A stretch of 64,000 nt of DNA from Cryphonectria parasitica EP155 (lineage: Eukaryota > Ascomycota > Sordariomycetes > Diaporthales > Cryphonectriaceae), in the NCBI RefSeq assembly GCF_011745365.1, contig NW_024468916.1:1223630-1287629 (forward strand), in the 5' to 3' direction. This document shows positions 10,782-20,428 of this stretch, piece after piece. Position numbers and translations under genes: made by a program. The first letter of the stretch is position 1. The number at the start of each line of letters is the position of its first letter. The notes below the pieces were generated by a model. The model made no database searches. It was not told the DNA's origin and worked only from the letters and a program-made list of their open reading frames with translations.

Positions 10782-12150
10782 TTACAGTTCGAAACTGTCA
10801 CGGGTTGGGTGGCTCGGATCTTCCGAGACAGAGACAAGGAGGAGAAAGAGAAAAGTTCAGAGTTTCCCAGTTTTGGAGAAGAAAGCTCTGGGTGTGTGGG
10901 GGAAGGCTGAAGATTGGAAGAGAGAAAAGCCCTGGGCGAAGAGACATGCATACGACTCTATATAATGTCTGTTCTGTAGGGCTTGTTTAGATTCCAGGGA
11001 CATGCTGGGCATGACAGCTCGCTAGGTCAAAGAAAAAAGTTGTCTTTAATCACCTAGTCTAGAGTGATTCCGTATGAGGCTCTGAGTCTTATGGCGCTTT
11101 GACAGATCCAGGATACTCACCTAACCTATTCCTCAGATCCAACAGCCGCAAGCCACTAGGTCTGTATAGCTTCCATGCCGCAAGATTATCCCATGGACGA
11201 GGCTCGTCTAGACTGCCAACTAGGAGACCTAGTCTCACCAGCAGGCTCCCCTATCCTGTAAATCTTGTGGTCGTGGATACCATCGAGACATGCATGCCCA
11301 ATTGCTCGAAGGAGACGACGGAATGGGACAAGGGGGTACTTGTACAGTATACCATTTGATGGGTATATACATGAGAAGAGTGATGTACGATTGATACATG
11401 TGGGGCTGGATTTTCTGGGAGCAATGTAGTGATTATTTCTCTACATTCGCAACCCTCTAGGTAAAGGGCGAAACGATGGAAATATCCGACAAGGCCCGTG
11501 ATGGCGCGAAACTTGCTTGTTCAAGAGTAATGACCACATCGAGCAGGACTGTTGAGGTCACACGGACTAGAAGGAGGATGGATATCATAGCAACCAACAT
11601 ACCTAGTGCCAACCCAACAAAGGAGTCTAAGCGCAGATCAACGATTCTCGACTGGTCCTGAATATACGCTAGGGAGGTTGCATGTTTGTGGTCCCTTCTG
11701 TTATTGGCTTCAGAACGTGCTGGACATAGAAGAGCATAGTACGGACGCAGATTTAGTACGGGGACGGTGACACATCTTAGAATGCAAAGAATCATCTGAG
11801 GCAAGATATCTGATGGGAATCACATGCCTGACCAGGGATTTTACCGACAAGGATCAAGTGACTGGACAGGACTGTCCTCCCGATCGACTTTTTCATGGTC
11901 AAGATTTCGTACCATTATAGCCATGATATCTCGTATGTATTTGGCCTAGCTATGACCAGCAAGTCACCAGATATGTAAGCAATCTTTGCAAAGCCAACAG
12001 ACCCAGAAATGATGCCTTGACTTCTGATACCCTGTAGATTCGCTCCCAAAAAAAAAATAATGATAACGCACTTCTCCCTCTTTGTCCAGCCTCGGCCCGT
12101 CGCCTTCTATAGCTCGAGCGACGAGTATGTTGACGATTCTCTATTCACAA
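10782..12150. other. Intergenic region
   Basis: Contains the leader and promoter of the unrecognised minus-strand gene on the left and the 3' flank of KAR5 on the right. A minus-strand frame at 11804-11457 encodes a possible membrane segment (FVGLALGMLVAMISILLLV) but lacks other support, so it is not called as a gene. No RNA gene was seen. Confidence 0.5.
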
Positions 12151-13774
12151 TCAGAGGGTGTCAACCGTGGCATTGGTAACTAAGTCGCCGAAAGGCAGCG
12201 CCACCCATGACACTGTAAAGTGGTAGAGTGACGATATGGAGATGCCGATGATCTCTCCCAATGAGGCGAGAGCTAGGTTACGCATCACTGAAGGTTCGAG
12301 TCCATAGGAGCCAAACAACAATGTTGCCACAGGGCTGACGGTGCAAGGGACCCAGATGCTGAAATCCAAACCACCCCACCACTGAAATTTGCTTGCTTTC
12401 TCAATTGTTGCTGCAGTTCCAGCCACCCCCTCAAGGGTCTCGAGAATCTCGTTTGTCATGTTCTTTGCTTCGTCTATGGTGTCGAGATGATCGTTGTATT
12501 TCACAGAGAGCCTTTCAGTGATTGTGATCAATGTATCCAGGTTCGATGAAAGTGCTTGCTGTTGCGAGTGAAGTGCGCCTACTTCGAAGCGAGACAGCTC
12601 CTGAGAGGCTCGACGTTAGCATCGTATCCCTCACATGATATTTCAATTCCACCGATCACCTTGAGAGGGAGGGCAAAGGACACTTACTATTTGAGCGTTC
12701 AAGTTCGCAGCAGTGACGGCGGCAGTTGCCATAATCGCTATCCAAGCATTGGTGTTGTTGTTGTTTTTCTCAGCAAGTTCGATAGATTTCTCTTGCGCAG
12801 CAGCTACATGCGAGTTGCCGTCAAGGAGCGTCCGAATCATAACAGTGATCAACTGCTGGAGATTCGCAGAGTCCTGAAGTCCGTTATTGACAAGTTCACC
12901 TGACTTCCTCACTGAGGGGTCCAAGTCGTGCGTGACGTAGTCCTCCATCTTGGCCAGCTTGTCTCGTAGACGATCGAGCTCGGGATTTAGGCCCTGGACG
13001 CCCTCATTAGCTTTCCGAATTCGAAGTTCGAGGTCGTCCATATGCTTCTGAAGTTCGACCTCCACGCCGTAGGAAAACTTGGCTATGATTCTGGTGAGCT
13101 TTTGGAAAAGCACGATATTCTGAGCTAAAGGTGTGAAGACAAGAAAATGTCAGTCTGTAATATTTGGTAAACCAGTCAATACTTGTCTACTTACTCTTCT
13201 CTTGATCTGCTCGCGCGGCCTCGCAAAACATCAACGCCTTGTGTCGGTAGCTGACCCAAGTAGACCATGCCGAGTTCTCCAGACCCAAGCCCTCGAGACA
13301 GGAGTCTATATCGGCACTTGTGACATGAAGGCTGGCTTTTTCACCGAGAGGCAGGTGCAGCAACGTGGGCTCGCGGAATTTGACGCATGTATCAGGGATG
13401 TTGAATCGGCCTCGCTCCAGATCGCAGATTGCCATGCTAGCCGCGTAGGCGTCGACGAAGTCTCTGATCTGGCGTCCGCTGTCGGTGAGGATAGTGGCTT
13501 CGTCCTTTCCGTCCAGCAGCTGGCAGTTTCCGACGAGAAGACGTGCGGCGACTCGGTGGCACAGTGGCTGGGACTCGAGACTCTGCAGCTCGCTCAAAGC
13601 TGCGACGTAGATGTCAGAGGGCTGCGAGGCTGACTGCAACATCTTGTACGGGCTGACGTCGGGGTCATCGCGGAGGCCAGTCGCAACGGTCTCTTTCTCG
13701 CCTGTAAAGCGGAAAGAGAAGGCGGCGACGAGCCTGACCACGACAACGAAGACGAACAGTCCATTGATCTTCAT
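12151..13774 (-). CDS. KAR5: Nuclear fusion (karyogamy) protein Kar5/Tht1 family
   Basis: Exons 13774-13195, 13124-12688 and 12600-12151 (488 residues), with introns of 70 and 87 nt and canonical GTAAGT donors. Residues 1-20 form a signal peptide ([14 protein letters not shown]). A cysteine-containing N-terminal domain follows, with the pattern of this family: alternating Cys near [30 protein letters not shown] and [10 protein letters not shown]. The middle is coiled coil (about 200-330). The C-terminal part has hydrophobic segments ([33 protein letters not shown]). Known Kar5/Tht1/Brambleberry/GEX1 proteins sit in the ER/nuclear envelope and are needed for fusion of nuclear membranes after mating; the topology here matches. 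Three in-frame exon junctions and domain order support the call. Family assignment is by recognition of architecture, without a search. Confidence 0.8.
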
Positions 13775-15886
13775 GATGGCGTCAAGGGGCCGTCAAGCTA
13801 CCAAGAACGTAGGATAGGGCTGTGGGTCCGAGGGCTAATGAGGCGGGCAAGGTCAAGCCTTGGACGAGAGATTTTACGATTGGATTGGCAATATCAAGAC
13901 CGTGTGAGTGTCTGAGGCTGGTTCAATGTATTTGAGCAAAAGAAAGAGGAAGAGAGAGATCGCAGAAGAGGTTTGGCAGAAATCTTGCAAGTGGAAGGTG
14001 CGCAGACTTGATAGCCATCGTTCCTGCCCTCTCTAGGTATTCGATCAAAAGAAACCTCCACAGAACAGAAAGCTCAACAATTTCGTCAACAAATCTATCG
14101 AAAAGGAAAAGAGCAGGAACACGAGAAAATACAATAGAAGCATCGCGACTCAAAGATTATCGAATAGACGCTTAGGAGGCTGGCTGACTGCCACTCCCAA
14201 GCACCTGTCACGACCAACCATAGAGCCAAGCAGTGACTCACATTATACAGAACAAGCACCACTTGGAGGATGTTGTGACTGTATTGACTGTATTGCAGAT
14301 ATAAAGAAGAACCTCAGGAGCAAAGCTATCAATCTTCAAGATGGTTGATGGCCTGCTTTCTTAACAAAGGTGTGACTCCTGAGGGTCAATACCCGCAGAT
14401 ATGGCCAACATCTTCCCCAACTGATCAAAAACTGGTGATTAGCTCCCCAAACTAGCCCTTCAGAGAACCATGTCAAGTCCATCTGTATCACTACAAATGA
14501 CCATGCTAAAGGGTATGAAGGAGCGGATGCTAAGGGGATTGGCATGCGAGAAACGTTTGGGGTCCCGTGAAGAGTTATGATACCTGCGGCTGCAGTCATT
14601 GTATCATATGGGAAGACGGCTCGGAAATCCAATCCGTGAGCCGTGACCATGAAGGATTGTCCCACGCAGCACTATTTTCGGCGTCATTACTCGACCCGAA
14701 TTCTTGGTGGCCTTTTGCAATATGCAAAGGAAGAGAGATTACACGGAGAATAATGAGTTCTATCTGATGTGCAGTCACAGCGGCGAACTGGTACAGAAGC
14801 ACCTCAGCACTAATAAGTGCAGGACTGCCGCACATATGACGCAGTGTGGCAAGCAACTCGAATGGTGCATATAAGTTTTGCCCTCGTTTATTGGGGGCCC
14901 AAAACATGAAGAAGCAAAGGGGGAACGCCGTTGGAGCGTTCAAGGCAGGTTGACTTGTACACTGAAAGAGATGGAAAGAAACGGCACCTTTCAGCGTGTC
15001 TGAGCTCCGGCTAGGGATAATGTTCGTAGGGTATAATACATGCACTCCCTCGGTTTGATCGGTGATCTCGGCGTCCTCTATATTTCATATCCGGCATCGT
15101 GCGTTCATCCGCGGATACGGCAAGGTCGAGTTACTCAGTGGTCAGTTTAGCTAAGACTGGACTGGATGCTTTCGACGATAGGACGTATATCTTGGGCGGA
15201 AGATTCCAATGCGACATTTGAAGTCTGCACCAGTGTTATCAGGGCGGGTTCCGAGCCGTACGAGAGAAGGAGCGATATTTCTGTTTCGCGGGCTGGTAGC
15301 ATGGTGTCATTTTGTCCCCTTCCCCCCTCTTCAACCTTCACCCTCCGCCTAATCATCGGAAGATTCTGCCAAGCGGTCATATAACGACATGTCAGAATAC
15401 CTCATAGATTCTTCAGATGTGACTCATCTTTGGTAGGAAATTATTGTAGCCCGAGTAAAATAAGTGGTCGAGGAAATCTAGCAGTCTTCGCCTTGGGGCG
15501 AATGATGGCACAGTGTGTCCGAGCGGCTCAGTGAGCGGGACACTGATTTCTGTTTGTGAAGGCCAAAGGATGAGACCATCTGAGTTTCCAGTGAATTATC
15601 CTGTTCATATTTGCTGTATGACTTACGACAACAACAATTGTGGCCTCGTGATGGCGAGGACACTGTTTTAGTAAACGACGTAGAGGCGCTGACATCGGGA
15701 CTGTGATATTATGTAATACAACCAAGGTGTCGTCGGTGCGCAGTCATGCCGGGCCACCGACCCATGGCTTATGTAATACAGACTGGGTTATTTTTCGAGC
15801 TTCCTACGGATAGCATCAACGAGCACCTACGCGCGAGGAAGCCGGTCCAAGACGACTGCCCTCACCCAGCCCACAGCTCTTCCACC
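13775..15886. other. Intergenic region between divergent KAR5 and uL6m genes
   Basis: About 2.1 kb without a supportable gene. Minus-strand frames at 15045-14596 and 14665-14336 are open for 100-150 codons but overlap in different frames and resemble nothing I know. A tRNA-like A-box string near 15518 lacks the rest of a tRNA. Confidence 0.5.
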
Positions 15887-16819
15887 ATGCTCGGCCCAAG
15901 CGCATCGAGGGCTGCGATACGCGCCTCCCCGATCGCAACGCTTCCGGCCTTCCTCGTTCCTGCGCTTGCCAGCGCACCGGCCTCGCAAAGGCAATTCTCC
16001 GTGTCGACCTCGCGGCAGTCCAAGCTCGGCCGCACGCCCATCTCGATACCGCCCGGCGTCGAGCTGACGATCGGCGAGCCGTACATCATAAGGGACTACA
16101 CGACGTATAAGCAGACGCCGAAGAGGACGGTGTCGGTGGCGGGGCCTTTGGGTAAGTCTTCTGCCCTGCGCGCAGCGCATACAGGTTTGGTGTTGGATGG
16201 TCTATAGCTGACGAGAATTGCGAACTTAACAGGCAAACTCGATCTCAATGTTCCTATGTTCTTGAAACTCGATCATGACCCGGAGGCGAGGAAGCTAGTC
16301 ATTGGCATCGAAGACAGGACGGAGAAGCAACAGAAGGCGATGTGGGGTGCGTGGCTTTTATTTTCTTTCTTGTTCTTTCTACAAAGAACACTGTTGACAG
16401 AGCCGAAGTGCACATGATTACTGACATTCCCTGGTCTTGAAACCTCTACAGGCACAACATGGGCTTATATTCAACGCTACATAATTGGCGTGTCAGAAGG
16501 CCACACCGCCGTACTTCGTCTCGTGGGTATCGGATACCGTGCCTCCATCGACAAGCGGCCCGAGCTCGAGGAATACCCAGGCCAGGACTTCGTCTGCCTG
16601 CGCCTCGGCTTCTCGCACCCGGTCGACTTGGGCGTGCCGATAGGTATTAAGGCATCGACGCCACAACCCACCAGAATCTTGTTGGAGGGTATCAACCGGG
16701 AGCAGGTGATGCAGTTTGCGGCCGAGATACGGAGGTGGCGTGTGCCGGAGCCGTATAAGGGCAAGGGTATCTTTGTGAACGATGAGACGATCAAGCTGAA
16801 GCAGAAGAAGATCAAATAA
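15887..16819 (+). CDS. MRPL6: Mitochondrial ribosomal protein uL6m (L6)
   Basis: Exons 15887-16151, 16233-16346 and 16452-16819 (248 residues). I start at ATG 15887 (CACCATG): it gives a mitochondrial-type presequence (MLGPSASRAAIRASPIA), whereas the in-frame ATG at 15746 would add an implausible leader. After the presequence comes the L6 fold: TPISIPPGVELTIG at the first beta strand, then RTVSVAGPLGKLDLNVP, and near the C-terminus the L6 signature WRVPEPYKGKGIFV. The protein is a large-subunit component of the mitoribosome, at the base of the L7/L12 stalk. Both introns are in phase 1, with a GTAAGT and a GTGCGT donor. The ending KQKKIK is typical. Nearby Hal2 is on the same strand but unrelated in function. 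Confidence 0.92.
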
Positions 16820-17566
16820 GCGCACTGCGCCGAGCAATGTGGTGGTCTTGGGGGACGAGGAGAGGAGCATCACTGGACATATGGAGATTTGGAGTATCAG
16901 CGCATGGCAACAGCACGCTGGAGCTTGCACCACTGGGGTTGGGCAATTCGTTACGACGTGTACAAGTATTCTGTTCACAAGATAGACTCAACCTTGTTCA
17001 CCCGATAAAAAGGAAGCGTCAAATTACAATCCTTCCTGTACAGCTTCGAGTTTTGCCCAAGGGACGGCACCAATTGGCTGCGGTTGTCCGTAGAACGGCC
17101 TAACGGTGTTACAGTGATATGTAGGCCGGATATTCAACGACCCCGTCCACCCGTGTGCATGGTCTTGATGCAGGGCTTTTTTCTTTGCCTGCAGGAAACC
17201 CCGATGTATCTTTGATACATGCATGTATCCTAAAGGCTTTCTATGTGCAGACCTTATGGTGAGAATGCAGACTATAACGGCAGAATTTCCCTTCAAGCCC
17301 AAGTATCTCGTAATTACTAACCTTCTAAATACTTCGACAATGATACCTCTATCTTCTCTACATAGTAGCAATTTACAACCCAAGACTGCAGCGGCATGCA
17401 AGCAGGACAAACGGAGGGCAGTGTTGGTCCAACTGAAAATGCGGGTACTGTAACTAAGAAATACCCCAAAGAACCACTTTTCCCAAGACAGACGCACTCT
17501 CAACCTGTGGGAGCTACCCAAACACACTCCCAAGATCCCCATTGAAAACGCCTCGCAGACTCACAA
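16820..17566. other. Intergenic region
   Basis: 3' flank of the uL6m gene and promoter side of the following plus-strand genes. No supportable gene, repeat or RNA was seen. Confidence 0.5.
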
Positions 17567-17872
17567 ATGGTTACGAAACAGCCACGACGGGCTCACGGAC
17601 GCTTCAACTTCCTACTGTATCTGCTTTTCACGGTCATAGTGGCTATTCTGTTGTATAGAGCGGCGCCGCGGCTGTATGCGCTGTTCCACCACTTCGGGAC
17701 CCGAACGTCGTCATCAGGCCCACGTATAAATCTTGCAGCTGATTCAGGGGCGCTGAGGGGCATTTTACCCCTCCATACCCAGACAACATCTGTCGGCCAG
17801 AATCATCTTGACAGATATCATCATACCACGACTACTCTTGACAAGGTGAGCAGCAACACGGTGATACATTAA
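17567..17872 (+). CDS. Possible small membrane protein (101 aa), doubtful
   Basis: An ATG-started frame of 101 codons with a basic N-terminus followed by a convincing single membrane helix (FLLYLLFTVIVAILLY, residues 15-30) and a polar, Thr/His-rich tail. It lies 160 bp upstream of HAL2 on the same strand. The tail contains a consensus donor (ACAAG|GTGAGC at 17846), so the frame could be an exon of a longer transcript or an upstream open frame in the HAL2 leader. No family is recognised, and HAL2 homologues do not carry such an N-terminus. Confidence 0.25.
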   Translation: MVTKQPRRAHGRFNFLLYLLFTVIVAILLYRAAPRLYALFHHFGTRTSSSGPRINLAADSGALRGILPLHTQTTSVGQNHLDRYHHTTTTLDKVSSNTVIH

Positions 17873-18032
17873 GGCTTTGACGTCGGCATCCCTTCTTTTT
17901 CATCTGCTCTCTAGCAGTTGTCACCAATTCCCCTCCTCTTTCCTCCCTCCCCCCACCTCCCCCCTTCCTCCTCTTTGCAACCTGACGTCTTTTGTTACAT
18001 CAAAATTCACTCAACTTACGAGAGCTCAAAAG

Positions 18033-19097
18033 ATGGCCAATACCTACGCCAAGGAGCTCGAGGTCGCCCAGCTGGCCGTACAGCGCGCCACCATCCTGAC
18101 CAAGCGCGTCTTCCACGAGCGCGCCAAGGGCACCGTCTCCAAGGATGACAAGTCCCCAGTGACGATCGGCGACTTTGGCGCCCAGATTCTCATCATCAGC
18201 GCCCTCAAGGCCAACTTCCCGGATGACGAGATTGTCGCCGAGGAGGAGGCGGAGCGGCTGCGTGGCGACGACAACCTCAAGCAGATCGTCTGGGACCTGG
18301 TCAGCACGACCAAGCTGGACGACGCGGCGGCGGAGGAGACGCTCGGCGGGGCGGTCAAGGACGTCGAGGCCATGCTGGACCTGCTTGACAATGGCAACAG
18401 CAAGGGTGGCGCCAAGGGCCGCATATGGGCCATCGACCCCATTGATGGCACCAAGGGTTTCCTGCGCGGCGGGCAGTACGCCGTGTGCCTGGGCCTGATG
18501 GTCGACGGCGACGTCAAGGTCGGCGTACTCGGCTGCCCCAACCTGCCCATCGACGACGCGGCGCCGCTCACCGTCGACATCGGCTCCAACGCCACCGACG
18601 AGGGCCACGGCGTCATCTTCTCCGCCGTGCAGGGCCACGGCGCGACGAGCCGCCCCTTCAGCACCGGCGCCCTCCAGGCGGGCCAGAAGATCGCCATGAA
18701 GCCCATCCAGGCCATGGCCGAGGCCAAGTTCTGCGAGAGCGTCGAGGCCGGCCACAGCTCCCAGGATGAGGCAGCCCTCATCGCCCAGAAGCTCGGCATC
18801 ACCAGCCCGAGCGTGCGTATGGACTCCCAGGCCAAGTACGCCTCCATCGCCCGCGGCGCTGGCGATATCTACCTGCGCCTGCCGACGAGCAAGACCTACG
18901 TGGAGAAGATCTGGGACCATGCTGCGGGCGACCTGATCGTGCGGGAGGCTGGTGGCCAGGTGACTGATGTCACTGGCAAGAGGCTCGACTTCAGCCTTGG
19001 GCGGACCTTGTCGGCGAACAAGGGCGTGGTGGCAGCCCCGGCGCCGTACCATGACCAGGTGCTCAAGGCCGTGCAGGAGGTTCTGGGTCCTAAATAG
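18033..19097 (+). CDS. MET22: 3'(2'),5'-bisphosphate nucleotidase Hal2/Met22
   Basis: A single exon of 354 residues. ATG 18033 follows a long pyrimidine-rich leader; the frame is open further upstream (to 17877) but that stretch is low-complexity leader translated by chance. The enzyme removes the 3' phosphate from 3'-phosphoadenosine 5'-phosphate and PAPS, clearing the by-product of sulfate assimilation; it is Mg-dependent and inhibited by Li and Na. The inositol-monophosphatase-fold metal sites are visible: acidic EEEAE at about 70-74, the hallmark DPIDGTKGF at 135-143, and WDHAAGD at 294-300. Length matches fungal Hal2. Very GC-rich, strongly biased codons at third positions suggest good expression. 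Confidence 0.95.
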   Translation: MANTYAKELEVAQLAVQRATILTKRVFHERAKGTVSKDDKSPVTIGDFGAQILIISALKANFPDDEIVAEEEAERLRGDDNLKQIVWDLVSTTKLDDAAAEETLGGAVKDVEAMLDLLDNGNSKGGAKGRIWAIDPIDGTKGFLRGGQYAVCLGLMVDGDVKVGVLGCPNLPIDDAAPLTVDIGSNATDEGHGVIFSAVQGHGATSRPFSTGALQAGQKIAMKPIQAMAEAKFCESVEAGHSSQDEAALIAQKLGITSPSVRMDSQAKYASIARGAGDIYLRLPTSKTYVEKIWDHAAGDLIVREAGGQVTDVTGKRLDFSLGRTLSANKGVVAAPAPYHDQVLKAVQEVLGPK

Positions 19098-19523
19098 AGG
19101 CAAACTGTAGTCGAGATGGCCTGAATTCTTTTTCCTTATTCTGACGCAGGAGCATTTGGGAGAAGAAAAAGTAGAACAGAAATTAAAATTAAATCAAAAG
19201 TTCAGATCTTGATGATTTCTGCTCTACTTTTCATTACTACTATCATTGGTTGGAGGTTTGTTTATTCATTGCTGTGCACGTAACGCATAATCTGCCAAAT
19301 GGCTCCAAGGTATAGTCTATCTAGATTATGGAGCGTCCAACACCAGGCGCACGAGCAGAGGAGAAGACTTTGGTTGTTGACAGTTAGCTCGCGCATTGCA
19401 AATGGGGAAGAAGAAGAAGAAAAAGAAAAAGGAGAAAGAAAAAACAGGAACAAAGAAAAACACCGTGGACGAAGAAGGAAAAGGAAACGAGAAGTTCAAG
19501 AATCAAAAAAAGAAAAAATCATC
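19098..19523. other. Intergenic region, HAL2 3' flank
   Basis: Short spacer. A purine-rich (GAA/AAG) tract at about 19400-19520 gives long but meaningless open frames; it ends at the tRNA gene and supplies the tRNA terminator T-run on the minus strand. Confidence 0.6.
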
Positions 19524-19619
19524 CTCGGATACGGGGAGTCGAACCCCGGGCTCATGAGATCGATCACTCGTCTTGGACGGCGATGAGAGTCATGGATGTT
19601 ACCGCTACACCATACCCGA
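19524..19619 (-). tRNA. tRNA-Glu (anticodon CTC) with 25-nt intron
   Basis: On the minus strand: acceptor stem TCGGGTA pairs with TATCCGA (one G-T), discriminator G; D arm GTGT-AGCGGTA-ACAT; anticodon stem CATGA/TCATG with loop CTCTCA...C, giving anticodon CTC; T arm CGGGG-TTCGACT-CCCCG. About 25 nt (TCGCCGTCCAAGACGAGTGATCGAT) interrupt the loop after position 37, the canonical place of a nuclear tRNA intron. A run of Ts on the minus strand (19510-19519) just beyond the discriminator acts as the Pol III terminator. No CCA is encoded, as expected for a eukaryote. Confidence 0.93.
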
Positions 19620-20428
19620 ACTTGTAAGATCGAATATGTTCCGATTTGGTTGTGGAAGGAGTTTCAATAATGGACTATAAACTAAAGTTGTAGGGGCTGG
19701 GCCCCTGTTGGATAAGGAAATTTTCGTTGGATGGGCTGGTGGGGCCAAGGGTGACTGCGGCGGGCATGCGTCGTCCGCTAGGCGCTGTTCGGGTGAAGCC
19801 GAATGACATTGGCCGCAACTTGAAAATGCAGTCCCTCCAGCTTCGCATCCAAGCACGCACCTTGCCGGCTGCACTGGACCTCGAAAATCGATATCTAGAA
19901 AATTACTAGTCTCTATGTAACTGGAAGTGCTCAGTTTGACAAAGTTGCTAATGAGGCGGCATGCAGACCAGCCAATACAGACATCGCGATCAGATCGCCG
20001 CCAGTCTCCCAGGAAACAAACACTTACGATTCACGCGCGATCATTCTGATAGAACACAATGACATTCACGGCTGCACGAGGCAGGATCTCGGACTTGCAG
20101 ATCACAGCCTGCCTACGAGGACGCTCGATATCTGCCTGAAAAAAAAAATTTGTTATACAGAGGCGCACTCGTAATCAGGATGTGGGTTCAATTTATAACT
20201 CTGCAGCAGTACTTGGATCCATTCCAGGTAACCTCGCAACAAAGGTTCGCACTCAATACCCGTCCCCGGCCGCTGGCACCGCAACCCCCCCTCCCCTCAA
20301 CAAAGAAAAAAAACTCGAGTAACCTTTGTGGTCCTTTTATGAATTGAAGGTGTATAGCGCGCAGTGTCTTGGGTACTTGCCAAGTGTCTGCGATTTTGGG
20401 TTGAAACATGTCTTCATTTGCATGATCA
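19620..20428. other. Intergenic region
   Basis: 5' flank of the tRNA and 3' flank of the serine hydrolase gene. No open frame or RNA that I can support. Confidence 0.5.

Noticed and set aside
12285..12303. GGTTCGAGTCC string resembling a tRNA B box
   Set aside because: It lies within the coding region of KAR5 and no cloverleaf surrounds it.
14336..15045. Two overlapping minus-strand frames of 109-150 codons
   Set aside because: Different frames, no family resemblance, no splice signal that joins them convincingly.
15480..15600. tRNA-like A-box string (GTGTCCGAGCGGCTCAGTGAGCGG)
   Set aside because: No anticodon stem, no TTCGA-type B box and no acceptor pairing could be found, so at most a decayed fragment.
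15746..15886. Upstream in-frame ATG extension of uL6m
   Set aside because: It would put 47 residues before a good mitochondrial presequence; ATG 15887 has the better context.
17877..18032. Open N-terminal extension of HAL2
   Set aside because: Low-complexity translation of a pyrimidine-rich leader; Hal2 proteins start at the MANTYAKELE-type residues.
18000..19103. Minus-strand frame of 367 codons opposite HAL2
   Set aside because: Antisense shadow of a GC-biased gene whose catalytic motifs are on the plus strand.
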